64,000 nucleotides of DNA from Pseudoalteromonas luteoviolacea H33-S. Its GTDB lineage: Bacteria > Pseudomonadota > Gammaproteobacteria > Enterobacterales > Alteromonadaceae. Location of the stretch: contig NZ_AUXY01000071.1 in assembly GCF_001625695.1 (NCBI RefSeq), positions 166,053 through 230,052 of the forward strand. Reading direction: 5' to 3'. Shown piece after piece: positions 24,541 to 33,107 of this stretch. The notes below the pieces were generated by a model that saw only the letters and a list, made by a program, of their open reading frames with translations, did not search any database and was not told the origin of the DNA. A program made the position numbers and the translations under genes. The number at the start of each line of letters is the position of its first letter. Within the stretch, counting starts at the first letter, position 1.

Positions 24541-26992
24541 TACTCACTTCCTTTTTATCACTTTTAAGCTCTGTTTTGATATCTTGCATGATGTCGCGTT
24601 TGACCTTGATTTTACTCTTGGCTTTTTTATACGCTTCAACACGAGAAGGAATGATACGGCGTGGATAGTGGTTGTTTTCTACATCCACATCGGCCGTTTC
24701 CCAACCAGGGTCGACAACCACGTTGGTCAGTACTTTATCTTTGTCGGTGACGATTAGCTTGCGAACGTGCTTAGGCGTTCTGCGCCAGATCTCAGCAGGG
24801 ATATATTGGCTCTCTTTACTACCATCTTCATAGGTTAGCTCGAGCAAAATCGGCATCACTAAACCGCCAATATTCGAAAACTCCAGTACATAATAGTTTT
24901 TGTCTTCTTCTAGTGCGCGGGCAAGTGTTTTACGCTCCCAAGGCTTAAGAGATTCCAAGAACTCTTTGTATTCGTTGCGCTCTTTATTGGTGACGGTGAA
25001 TCTGTCATTGTCATCATAAAAGTCTTTAATATTTGGGTTGAGCTCTACCCACAGCTTTTTGCCTTCGGCTTTGTTGCGTTCAACAAATAATGAAGAAGGC
25101 TTATCTTGTTCAAACTGACGCTGACGCGAAAAATCGATGTCAGGATCATAAGTATCTAAGCGCATCTGATAAACTTTATCGATGGAGATATCGACATGAT
25201 CGGTGGAGTAGAACCAACCGCGCCAGAACCAGTCTAGGTCAACACCTGAGGCTTCTTCCATGGTACGGAAAAAGTCAGATGGGGTAGGGCGTTTAAATCG
25301 CCACCGCTCTGAGAACTCTTTAAATGCAAAATCAAACAGCTCACGACCGAGGATCACTTCACGCAAAATGTTCAATGCGGCAGCGGGCTTAGTGTAGGCA
25401 TTGGGGCCTAAATTCAAGACGCTATCAGATTGCGTCATGATTGGTACCTGATTTTCAGATTTCATGTAGCCGACAATGTCTCTTGGCTCAACACCCCAAG
25501 GAATGTTTGGATCCCATTCGCGCCCTGCTACGCCATCTAAAAAGCTGTTTAAGCCCTCATCCATCCATGTCCACTGGCGCTCATCAGAGTTAACTATCAT
25601 CGGAAAATAAATATGCCCGACCTCATGGATCACTACGCCAATTAAAAAGCGTTTTTCTGCTTGAGAATAGGTACGTGTCCCATCGTCTTGCAGCTCGGTG
25701 CGTGGACCATTGAAGGTGATCATGGGGTATTCCATGCCTCCGACAGGGCCATTGACTGATTGTGCAGTTGGGTAGGGGTAATCGAAAGAAAAGCGTGAAT
25801 AGACTTCCATGGTGTGGATCACAGACTCAGTTGAGTACTTTTTCCACAGGGCGCCGCCTTCTTTTGGGTAGAAAGACATGGCCATAACCAATGGCATCTC
25901 TTCACCGCCTTGCTGGTAGCCGCGTGCATCCCACATGAATTTACGCGATGACGCCCATGCGAAATCACGGACGTTTTCTGCTTTAAACTTCCAAGTTTTA
26001 CGCTTGTTTGTGCCCGCTTTTTCGTTTTCAAGCGCTTCTTCTTCGGTAACGATAAAGACTGGGCGTTTGGCCGTTTTGGCAGCTTTTAAACGATTACGCT
26101 GGGTTTTGCTTAACACGTCTTTTGGGTTGGTTAATACACCCGTGGCACTGACAATATGGTCGGCAGGCACATCGATTTCAACTTCATAATCTCCGAACTC
26201 TAACGTGAATTCACCACGGCCTAAAAACTCTTTGTTAGTCCATGCTTCATAGTCTGTGTAAGCATGGAGTCTTGGGAACCACTGCGCTAACAAGAATATA
26301 TCGTTACCGCCTGGACGCGGATCATCAGCAAAGTGCTCATATCCTGAGCGGGCAGATACAGCGTCTTCTTCTACGATGTTAAATGCAAAATCAATGGCAA
26401 ATTTAACCGAGTCACCTGATTTCAGTGGCTTAGGTAAGTCTATTCGCATTTGTGTGCCGACGATGGTAAAGCTGAGTTTCTTGCCACGATGATCCGTGAC
26501 TGCGCTTATTTCATAGCCTAGTTCATTGTCCGTCATAAACTGTTGGCGTCTGAGCTCACCTAAGCTGATTTTTGCTGGCTTATTTTCATCACCGTGCTCG
26601 GTGTAAGGGCCTCGGCGACCAACGCCACCAAAGTTGTTTGCCATATTGGCAATGGAGTCATCTTTAAAGATATTCTGATCGAGCTGCACCCAAAGGTACT
26701 TTAAACGATAAGGGGAGTTGTTGTGGTAGGTGATTTTTTCATGACCTGTCAATCGGCGTTTTTGCTCATCAAGTGAGACCTTGATCTTATAATCTACCTT
26801 TTGTTGCCAGTATTGTTGCCCTGGCTCCCCCGCAGCATTGCGATACACGTTTGGTGTTGGCAACACTTCGTCTAATTGTCGGAACTTGTCTTCAAAGTTC
26901 CCTTTCGTTTGATTTATTGCGGATGCATTGGTAACGCTTGAAAATACCAGCGTTGCAAATGCGGCAATGAGTATTGATGTGTTTGTTTTCAT
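24533..26992 (-). CDS. exported M1-family zinc metallopeptidase
   Basis: The 819-residue product has a signal peptide and the gluzincin site: His456 and His460 in HEVGH, with Glu479 in MDEGLNSF. GGMEYP (418-423) replaces the GAMEN exopeptidase motif, so the enzyme belongs to the divergent periplasmic M1 branch rather than PepN. An N-terminal beta domain carries KVDYKIKVSLDEQKRRLTG. Downstream of the catalytic domain are strands and a basic C-terminal tail rich in Lys. It probably trims peptides in the periplasm. It is operonic with the DUF6702-like gene. Confidence 0.9.
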   Translation of the reverse strand: MKTNTSILIAAFATLVFSSVTNASAINQTKGNFEDKFRQLDEVLPTPNVYRNAAGEPGQQYWQQKVDYKIKVSLDEQKRRLTGHEKITYHNNSPYRLKYLWVQLDQNIFKDDSIANMANNFGGVGRRGPYTEHGDENKPAKISLGELRRQQFMTDNELGYEISAVTDHRGKKLSFTIVGTQMRIDLPKPLKSGDSVKFAIDFAFNIVEEDAVSARSGYEHFADDPRPGGNDIFLLAQWFPRLHAYTDYEAWTNKEFLGRGEFTLEFGDYEVEIDVPADHIVSATGVLTNPKDVLSKTQRNRLKAAKTAKRPVFIVTEEEALENEKAGTNKRKTWKFKAENVRDFAWASSRKFMWDARGYQQGGEEMPLVMAMSFYPKEGGALWKKYSTESVIHTMEVYSRFSFDYPYPTAQSVNGPVGGMEYPMITFNGPRTELQDDGTRTYSQAEKRFLIGVVIHEVGHIYFPMIVNSDERQWTWMDEGLNSFLDGVAGREWDPNIPWGVEPRDIVGYMKSENQVPIMTQSDSVLNLGPNAYTKPAAALNILREVILGRELFDFAFKEFSERWRFKRPTPSDFFRTMEEASGVDLDWFWRGWFYSTDHVDISIDKVYQMRLDTYDPDIDFSRQRQFEQDKPSSLFVERNKAEGKKLWVELNPNIKDFYDDNDRFTVTNKERNEYKEFLESLKPWERKTLARALEEDKNYYVLEFSNIGGLVMPILLELTYEDGSKESQYIPAEIWRRTPKHVRKLIVTDKDKVLTNVVVDPGWETADVDVENNHYPRRIIPSRVEAYKKAKSKIKVKRDIMQDIKTELKSDKKEVSND

Positions 26993-27118
26993 TTTATTTT
27001 CTTTCTTTGGTTCGCTTATTAAAGCTGTTTTACAGCTGGTTTTTATGGATGCTTGTAACCTCCTCCTTTGTTTAAAGTTTTGTTGAAATTAATCTAATAA
27101 ATTATTGTCAGTAAGTGT

Positions 27119-28129
27119 TTATTGATGGGCTACTAAACAAGTAAGCAGAGTAGCTTCAAGGTCTGGGCTTAGGTTTTCACCAATGATCTCAATGCGGCTT
27201 TCAATACATTCGTCTAGTTCTATTTCTGTGGTGCCATCGGCTGTTTTGTTGTAGCCAAAAATGCCATCCATGGTGATAAACACCGCCTTTAAACGTTCCG
27301 CGTCGACACTGGTGACAAATACTCTCAGCTTATCCCGGTCAAATACTTGCTCGGGGGCAAAACGCCAGCCCACACTGACAAAGCCTTCTCCTTCATTTTG
27401 AGCTTTTAGAAAGCCATCTTCAGGGAAAGGCTCTGCGTTAATGTCTCTTGCGGGATCGGCATCATGGTGATGATGGTGATGACAAGGCGGTTTTGCGTTA
27501 TTGATTGTTTTGCCGCTAAGCCACTGGGGGCTGAGTTGTCCGTGTGAGCAAAACTCTAATTGCTTACTATCAAACCCTTTTTCGGCCAAAAATAGCTCAA
27601 GCTGTGTTTTTTGAGTGCCCTGATATAAATCTAGCTTATTGCCAACCACGACATCAGCGATGGCGATTTGCTGATTAAATGTGGCATGCTCTGTGTAGCG
27701 GGTATCAGTAAGATTTCGTGCATCGACTAGGGTGATGACTTTTTCAAGGCTAAGTAGTTGCTGGTAATATTGATTTGATAATAATTGCAGTACTTCTAAG
27801 GGATGTCCAAGCCCTGTGGGTTCAATGAGTAAGCGGTGCGGCTTAGCTTCACTGAGTAGTTGATTGAGTGCAATTTGCATTGGCAAGCCAGATGCGCAGC
27901 ACATACACCCACCGGGTACTTCGCGAATATATACTTGTTCGTCTTTTTTGCCGCTGAGTAAATTACCATCAATGCCAATCTCACCAAACTCATTGACTAA
28001 GATAGCCCATCTTTCATCCTCAGGCTTTTGCGCAAGTAGGTGCTTAATTGCGGAGGTCTTACCAACCCCTAAAAAGCCGGTGATGATGTTAGTTGGAATA
28101 GCCGAGATCGGCTGATTATCACTTTGCAT
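27119..28129 (-). CDS. CobW/ZNG1-family GTP-dependent metallochaperone
   Basis: I chose the ATG at 28129 (GGAG six bases before it); a TTG 12 bases upstream also opens the frame. The 336-residue protein has Walker A GFLGVGKT (18-25), the CxCC metal site in GGCMCC (Cys75, 77, 78), the guanine motif GNKLD and a histidine run at 217-222, followed by a CobW C-terminal domain. Family knowledge: these G3E GTPases deliver zinc or cobalt to client enzymes under metal limitation. The Zur-like box upstream supports zinc. It is monocistronic. Confidence 0.9.
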   Translation of the reverse strand: MQSDNQPISAIPTNIITGFLGVGKTSAIKHLLAQKPEDERWAILVNEFGEIGIDGNLLSGKKDEQVYIREVPGGCMCCASGLPMQIALNQLLSEAKPHRLLIEPTGLGHPLEVLQLLSNQYYQQLLSLEKVITLVDARNLTDTRYTEHATFNQQIAIADVVVGNKLDLYQGTQKTQLELFLAEKGFDSKQLEFCSHGQLSPQWLSGKTINNAKPPCHHHHHHDADPARDINAEPFPEDGFLKAQNEGEGFVSVGWRFAPEQVFDRDKLRVFVTSVDAERLKAVFITMDGIFGYNKTADGTTEIELDECIESRIEIIGENLSPDLEATLLTCLVAHQ

Positions 28130-28180
28130 TACATACTCCAATTTTTCACACTTGTGTGACGGTTGCCGCGCATTATATTT

Positions 28181-28203
28181 GAAATGTTATACCATAACAA
28201 TTG
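28181..28203. promoter_or_regulatory. Zur-like operator
   Basis: GAAATGTTAT-ACC-ATAACAATTG resembles the gammaproteobacterial Zur palindrome (GAAATGTTATA-N-TATAACATTTC), with core arms TGTTAT and ATAACA. It lies 52 bases upstream of the CobW-type gene, where zinc-loaded Zur would block transcription. Confidence 0.75.
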
Positions 28204-28292
28204 TTGTCTTTCTAAGAATGGTGTTCATCCTGTTGTTAATGGTCTCTTAATATAAGTTAGTGGATTTAATGGCTTTGAATGACAAGGAGAAC

Positions 28293-28326
28293 AAAAAAAG
28301 CGGCAGATTAACTGCCGCTTTTTTAG
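28293..28326. terminator. terminator of the AGCS symporter gene
   Basis: AAAAAAAGCGGCAG and CTGCCGCTTTTTT form a strong symmetric stem around ATTAA. It acts on the minus strand for the gene ending at 28345. Confidence 0.88.
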
Positions 28327-28344
28327 ATAAAGGTGAGTGGTAAT

Positions 28345-29760
28345 TTACTTGCGCCAAATACCTTTAGGAAGCGTTTTTGCTATTTCAGGTCGGCTGCTTG
28401 GGTCAAACTTAGGTGTTTTACCTTCTTTAAGCTGGGCTTTGTAGTCTTTGGCAAGCCAGATCACAATCCCCGACAACATGAATAACGCAGCAACGTTCAC
28501 AATGGCCATCATACCCATTGAGATGTCAGCCAGTGTCCAAATCAGACCAAGCTCACCCACAGCACCAAACATTACCATGCCTAATACGCACAGACGGAAT
28601 ACCATCATGGCAGTCTTGTTTTCTTGCAAGAACATTAGGTTTGTCTCAGCGTAGCTGTAGTTCGCCACAATCGATGTGAATGCGAAGAAGAAAATAGCAA
28701 CGGCAATGAAGATTGCACCCCATTGACCAACATGTTCTACAAGGGCGGCCTGTGTTAATGCAATACCGGTCACACCTGATTCAGGCACCAGCTGGTTTGA
28801 TAATAAAACTAGGGCTGCAGTTGCACTACAGATCACAATGGTATCGACAAATACACCGAGCATTTGTACATAACCCTGTGATGCAGGGTGGTTTGGGTTG
28901 GGTGTTGCACTGGCTGCTGCATTTGCTGCACTACCCATACCGGCTTCGTTCGAGAACAAGCCGCGTTTAATACCTTGGATCATCGCCTGCATAACGGCAT
29001 AGCCTACTGCACCGCCAGCTGCTTGCTCTAAACCGAATGCGCTGTTAATCACCTGCATGAATACATCTGGTAGTAGCTCAAAGTTGCTAAAACAGACGTA
29101 CAGTGCAACTAACAGGTAAGCTAATGCCATGAATGGTACAACGAGCTCTGCAAAGCGTGCGATGGTTTTCAGACCACCAAAAATGATGAACGCAGAACCA
29201 ATAACAAGCACAATGCCCATTACATATTTAGGTACATCAAATGCCACTTCAAATGCTGCCGCAATGGAATTTGATTGTACTGCATTGAATACTAGGCCAA
29301 AAGCAAGGATAAGACAGAGTGAGAATAATATCCCCATCCAGCGCTTGTTCAAACCATACTGCATGTAATAAGCTGGCCCGCCTCGGTAGTTACCATCTTC
29401 ATCTTTTACTTTATAAAGCTGAGCGAGTGCGCTTTCTGCGAAACTGGTAGCCATACCAATTAAGGCGATAAGCCACATCCAGAAAATAGCACCTGCACCA
29501 CCTAAATAAAGGGCGACCGCCACACCGGCCATATTACCAGTGCCAACACGTGCTGCGAGTGAGGTACAAAATGCCTGAAATGAAGAGATACCTTCACCGG
29601 CGCCGCTTCGGCTATTGGCCATGACTTTGACCATATGCGGGAATTGAGCAAATTGAATAAACCCAAGTCGGATTGTAAAGAAAACACCGGCTGCGATCAG
29701 GAGGTATATAAGAATATGTCCCCACAACAGGCCGCTGATTTGATTAAAAAACTCAGCCAT
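28345..29760 (-). CDS. AGCS-family sodium:alanine/glycine symporter
   Basis: The 471-residue membrane protein has about eleven hydrophobic helices and AGCS hallmarks: SFQAFCTSLAARVGTGNMAGVA near 60-80, GGPAYYMQYGLNKRW, a central GLFSNEAGMGSAANAAA, and NYSYAETNLMFL. Family knowledge: sodium-driven uptake of alanine, glycine or related small amino acids. The gene is monocistronic, with its own terminator at 28293-28326. Confidence 0.93.
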   Translation of the reverse strand: MAEFFNQISGLLWGHILIYLLIAAGVFFTIRLGFIQFAQFPHMVKVMANSRSGAGEGISSFQAFCTSLAARVGTGNMAGVAVALYLGGAGAIFWMWLIALIGMATSFAESALAQLYKVKDEDGNYRGGPAYYMQYGLNKRWMGILFSLCLILAFGLVFNAVQSNSIAAAFEVAFDVPKYVMGIVLVIGSAFIIFGGLKTIARFAELVVPFMALAYLLVALYVCFSNFELLPDVFMQVINSAFGLEQAAGGAVGYAVMQAMIQGIKRGLFSNEAGMGSAANAAASATPNPNHPASQGYVQMLGVFVDTIVICSATAALVLLSNQLVPESGVTGIALTQAALVEHVGQWGAIFIAVAIFFFAFTSIVANYSYAETNLMFLQENKTAMMVFRLCVLGMVMFGAVGELGLIWTLADISMGMMAIVNVAALFMLSGIVIWLAKDYKAQLKEGKTPKFDPSSRPEIAKTLPKGIWRK

Positions 29761-29906
29761 CGGATATCCTTTAATTTAAGGTAACGAATAATTTTGAGCG
29801 CGTAACTTACCACAACTTGGCATCTATACGAAATTACTGCGTCGAATTCAATTGTACAGTATTGTTTGCATAGCGTGTGTTTACAAAGCTTAGGCGTCAA
29901 TTCATC

Positions 29907-30629
29907 TTATGAAATTAAGCTTTGCCAAGAGAGGTTGTCTAAATCAGGTAAAAAGTTCAGAGACTGTAATTTGTCGTGCCAATTCATTACTAAATAAGAG
30001 ATATCGTCAAAGTAAGGCATTGCGAAATATAGGCACATAGCTGTTATCCCTAGTTGGGATATAGAAGTTAAAGGGTATCTTAAATCAATGAGTTTCATCG
30101 CTGTGCCAAAGGAAGCTTTGAGCTCTTTGTTGTCTATATCGACGCTGTAACACTCATCTAGGATTAAATGCGTCATTGCACCGACAAACACAAATAAACA
30201 GCAAAGTGCAGTGATGTGTAAGCTCATACCAAGCAAAATGGTGCCATGAAATGTGAGCAAGCAAAACATAATGACCGCCGAGATTGAGTGTAACGTGGCG
30301 CGATGTACTGTAAAGTGCTCAAAAATAGGCTTAATCACATACATAAAGCCAGCATAGATCAGTGCGCCAATGAGCCAGGTCTCGATAACTGAATTAAATT
30401 GGTAATTCAGCAGTAAAATACCCGCCACCAGAATGGCAAAAATACTAAACAGGCTATTGAGCGATTTAGATTTATCTGAGTCAAGATCAGGTAATAACCC
30501 AGCTAATGCGCCAACGATGAATAATCCAAGCGCTTGAAAGCCATTTACCTCTGCGATGCTCAATAGCAGTGAACTGAGCGTCGCGCTGACAATAGTGGAC
30601 GCTTTTAAATGTGTAGAGAAATTCGCCAT
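29907..30629 (-). CDS. YdjM/DUF457-type membrane-bound metal-dependent hydrolase
   Basis: The 240-residue membrane protein has STHLKASTIVSA at its start and GLLPDLDSDKSKS after the second helix. HRATLHSISAVIMF and THLILDECYSVD follow, so the conserved His and Asp residues of the family are present. About six membrane helices are visible. E. coli YdjM is SOS-linked, but no LexA site is seen here. The enzyme's substrate is unknown. It stands between the symporter gene and a divergent gene. Confidence 0.8.
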   Translation of the reverse strand: MANFSTHLKASTIVSATLSSLLLSIAEVNGFQALGLFIVGALAGLLPDLDSDKSKSLNSLFSIFAILVAGILLLNYQFNSVIETWLIGALIYAGFMYVIKPIFEHFTVHRATLHSISAVIMFCLLTFHGTILLGMSLHITALCCLFVFVGAMTHLILDECYSVDIDNKELKASFGTAMKLIDLRYPLTSISQLGITAMCLYFAMPYFDDISYLVMNWHDKLQSLNFLPDLDNLSWQSLIS

Positions 30630-30872
30630 AGTACTTCCAAGTAGCTGAATAAATTAAGTAATACTGGATTAATACACTTGGTTGCTAGTGTACATGAAAA
30701 ACCAAGACAAGCACATTGCTACATGTTAAGCCCGTTATTTATGGAGAATAAGCGCAGCTGTAATATGGTGTAATGTTCTTTATTTAACCAGTTGGCTAGC
30801 CTTAGACAGTTAACACGATTAATGAACTTGTTTCGTTGAGCTTTCCTTGACTGGCTTAGGAGTGATCTTTTT

Positions 30873-32348
30873 ATGCACTTTCTTAATCCCATGCTGCAAA
30901 ATCACCCAATGGAAAGCGCGTTTATTCAAACTTGGCTTAATCGACTGGCAGATAAATATAGCTCTAATGTATTTTCAAACTTCAGTAGTGGCTCGGCCAG
31001 TGCGAATACTGAAATGTTTATCGATGTGTACGATAGCCGTTATGAAGGCGCTATCTATCGAGACTTCTTAAACTCAGATTCTAAAGTGCAGGCGCTATCA
31101 ATTTGCAATGGCCAACTACTCAACATAGGTACATTTGACGTGGTCTATCAGGATGTGAAAAGGCGTCCAAACATGCTAAGAGTGCATAGCTTGCAAGAGG
31201 GAGAAGTGATCACGCCAAGCTGTGTTACTGTGCACAGCTATCTTGTAGAGTCCGCATTGTGTCGTGGCTACGCAGATGTTGGTTTATTTGGCTTATGTGG
31301 CAGTGCTAAGCGTGTGATGCACGATTACAATTTATCCTATGTGTTTAATACATTGGATTATTTGAACAGCAGCTTGGATAAAGGTGATTGCCTTTTTTGT
31401 TTTGGGTTAGATCCCTATCTACTTAATTGGGGCAAACCCCTAAGTGCTTTAAATGTTTCTGCACTGGATGAGTTGGCCTTATCCCGTCCCGTTTGTATTG
31501 TAAGTAATAACTTTTCGATGGCGTTTGTTAATAGTGCGCTGTTAGAAAAAATTAAACAAAGTGCCATTGGCAGATCGCCTGCGTTTAGTGGGTTTATCGA
31601 GTCGATTAAGACTTTAGGTTATGTTGATGCAGAAGGCATGTCTATTTTACCTTGGGCGTTTAGTGATAAGGAGCTATTGGGGCAGCTCGGTACGCTACCA
31701 ACTACATTTGATACGATTGTAAATCAGGGTAAAAAACGTGGGATCAGCCATTTTGAGGTGGCTTTGCAAAGCCACTTTGTAGAGTTATTGTTTGATAACC
31801 TTATTCAAAGTACTTCTGACAAACATCGTTTTTCTACTTATCACACCTATCAAACACACATAGACGATCTAGCACGGGTAGATCACTGCGAGGTGATGAA
31901 AATATCTCAATTAGAGCGGCTTGATGAAAAGGTGTCTGTAGCCATTGCTATTGGCCGATTGGCAACATGCGGATATAAATGGGTTCACGACTATCACTAT
32001 GAAGAGTTATTTGTGCCTTGCAATCGCATTTTACACAACGGCAGCAATTTATGTCTGCACAGTGATTTTCCGCGAGAGCCTTTGTGCCCATTACGGTTAG
32101 CCGAAATTGCCACTGAGCGTGATATTGAAGCCATGCCTAAAAACTACTCTTGCGATGAGCGTACATTAGACCCAGGGCAATGCCTCACACGTTTACACGC
32201 ATTGGCAGCGATCACGCACGGTGCTGCACGCCATGCAAAAGTAGCGAGTTTTAACCAACTTGGTGGTGCTGCACATTATATGAAGTTAGAGCATGACCCG
32301 CTTATCGACAGTGCGCGTTGGCGAGATATAAAAGCGGCCTTACTATGA
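30873..32348 (+). CDS. divergent YtcJ-like amidohydrolase-fold protein
   Basis: This 491-residue protein follows AGGAG. The fold is suggested by EGEVITPSCVTVHSYL, which lines up with the strand that holds HxH in amidohydrolases, by NNFSMAFVNSALLEK (normally DGHSAWVNS), HSDFPREPLCPLRLAEIATER and the C-terminal ALAAITHGAARHA. It lacks the usual N-terminal HxH metal pair (TVH in its place) and the His of the DGHSAWVNS segment, so it may be a pseudoenzyme or use other ligands. There is no signal peptide. It is unlinked to other genes. Confidence 0.7.
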   Translation: MHFLNPMLQNHPMESAFIQTWLNRLADKYSSNVFSNFSSGSASANTEMFIDVYDSRYEGAIYRDFLNSDSKVQALSICNGQLLNIGTFDVVYQDVKRRPNMLRVHSLQEGEVITPSCVTVHSYLVESALCRGYADVGLFGLCGSAKRVMHDYNLSYVFNTLDYLNSSLDKGDCLFCFGLDPYLLNWGKPLSALNVSALDELALSRPVCIVSNNFSMAFVNSALLEKIKQSAIGRSPAFSGFIESIKTLGYVDAEGMSILPWAFSDKELLGQLGTLPTTFDTIVNQGKKRGISHFEVALQSHFVELLFDNLIQSTSDKHRFSTYHTYQTHIDDLARVDHCEVMKISQLERLDEKVSVAIAIGRLATCGYKWVHDYHYEELFVPCNRILHNGSNLCLHSDFPREPLCPLRLAEIATERDIEAMPKNYSCDERTLDPGQCLTRLHALAAITHGAARHAKVASFNQLGGAAHYMKLEHDPLIDSARWRDIKAALL

Positions 32349-32508
32349 ACATCAATTTAAAGTGTAGATATAGGAAACATTTAGAAACGATTTGTATCTA
32401 ATTCGTGACGGATCTTAAATATAAAAGCTGCTTTAATCAGTGGGTGTAATGGAGTGTAATAATTTCATATGTCACAATAAAGTTAAGTTTCAGCATTAAG
32501 GCACTGGC

Positions 32509-32823
32509 ATGATCGCAACTATATTTAAATCATTATTTTTTAAAGCGCTGAAAAATGAAGCAAGCAGAAAAATTGCTAAGTCTGTCGTGGAAGGCGCAGT
32601 TGATAAAGGCGTTGATTATTTTAAGGCCCGTGGACAAGTCCATATACCTTCCCATGATGAGGCACAAACTCTAGGTTTAATTACTGGATTAAATAATTTA
32701 GCGAGCAAGAATTTACCGGATGGCGAGTACCCATTGAGATTGGAAAAACAAACACTGTTAGTGACTATGCGCAATCAAGGGGTGGTGAATATTCAATATG
32801 TAAATAAAAATATCTCTGACTAG
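32509..32823 (+). CDS. small hypothetical protein
   Basis: The 104-residue protein has an amphipathic basic N-terminus (IFKSLFFKALKNEASRK), a helical middle (VVEGAVDKGVDYFKARG) and C-terminal strands (YPLRLEKQTLLVTMRNQGVVNIQYV). I do not recognise it. Its composition and its ATG after AAGG suggest a real gene. It has no visible partner. Confidence 0.55.
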   Translation: MIATIFKSLFFKALKNEASRKIAKSVVEGAVDKGVDYFKARGQVHIPSHDEAQTLGLITGLNNLASKNLPDGEYPLRLEKQTLLVTMRNQGVVNIQYVNKNISD

Positions 32824-33107
32824 GCTTTCCAAAACGATCACCGCTTAATGGCTGCTTTGCCTCTTTGACATATTTCGTCCAAAAACTTCTATAACCACCT
32901 GCTTTTATTTGCTTTATCTCGCTTTCAAGTGTTAAAGCAATGCTATTCCAATAGGAATAATTCGGTATTTCAAATATCCAAATAAAGAATTTATCCTGCT
33001 ATTTATGAAATAATATTATATAAAATATATTGTATGCAATATTGCTATCATGTTAAAAAAGTGTGCCCAGTTAGTGGGTTTGGATACACATTTTAAAAGG
33101 TAATATT

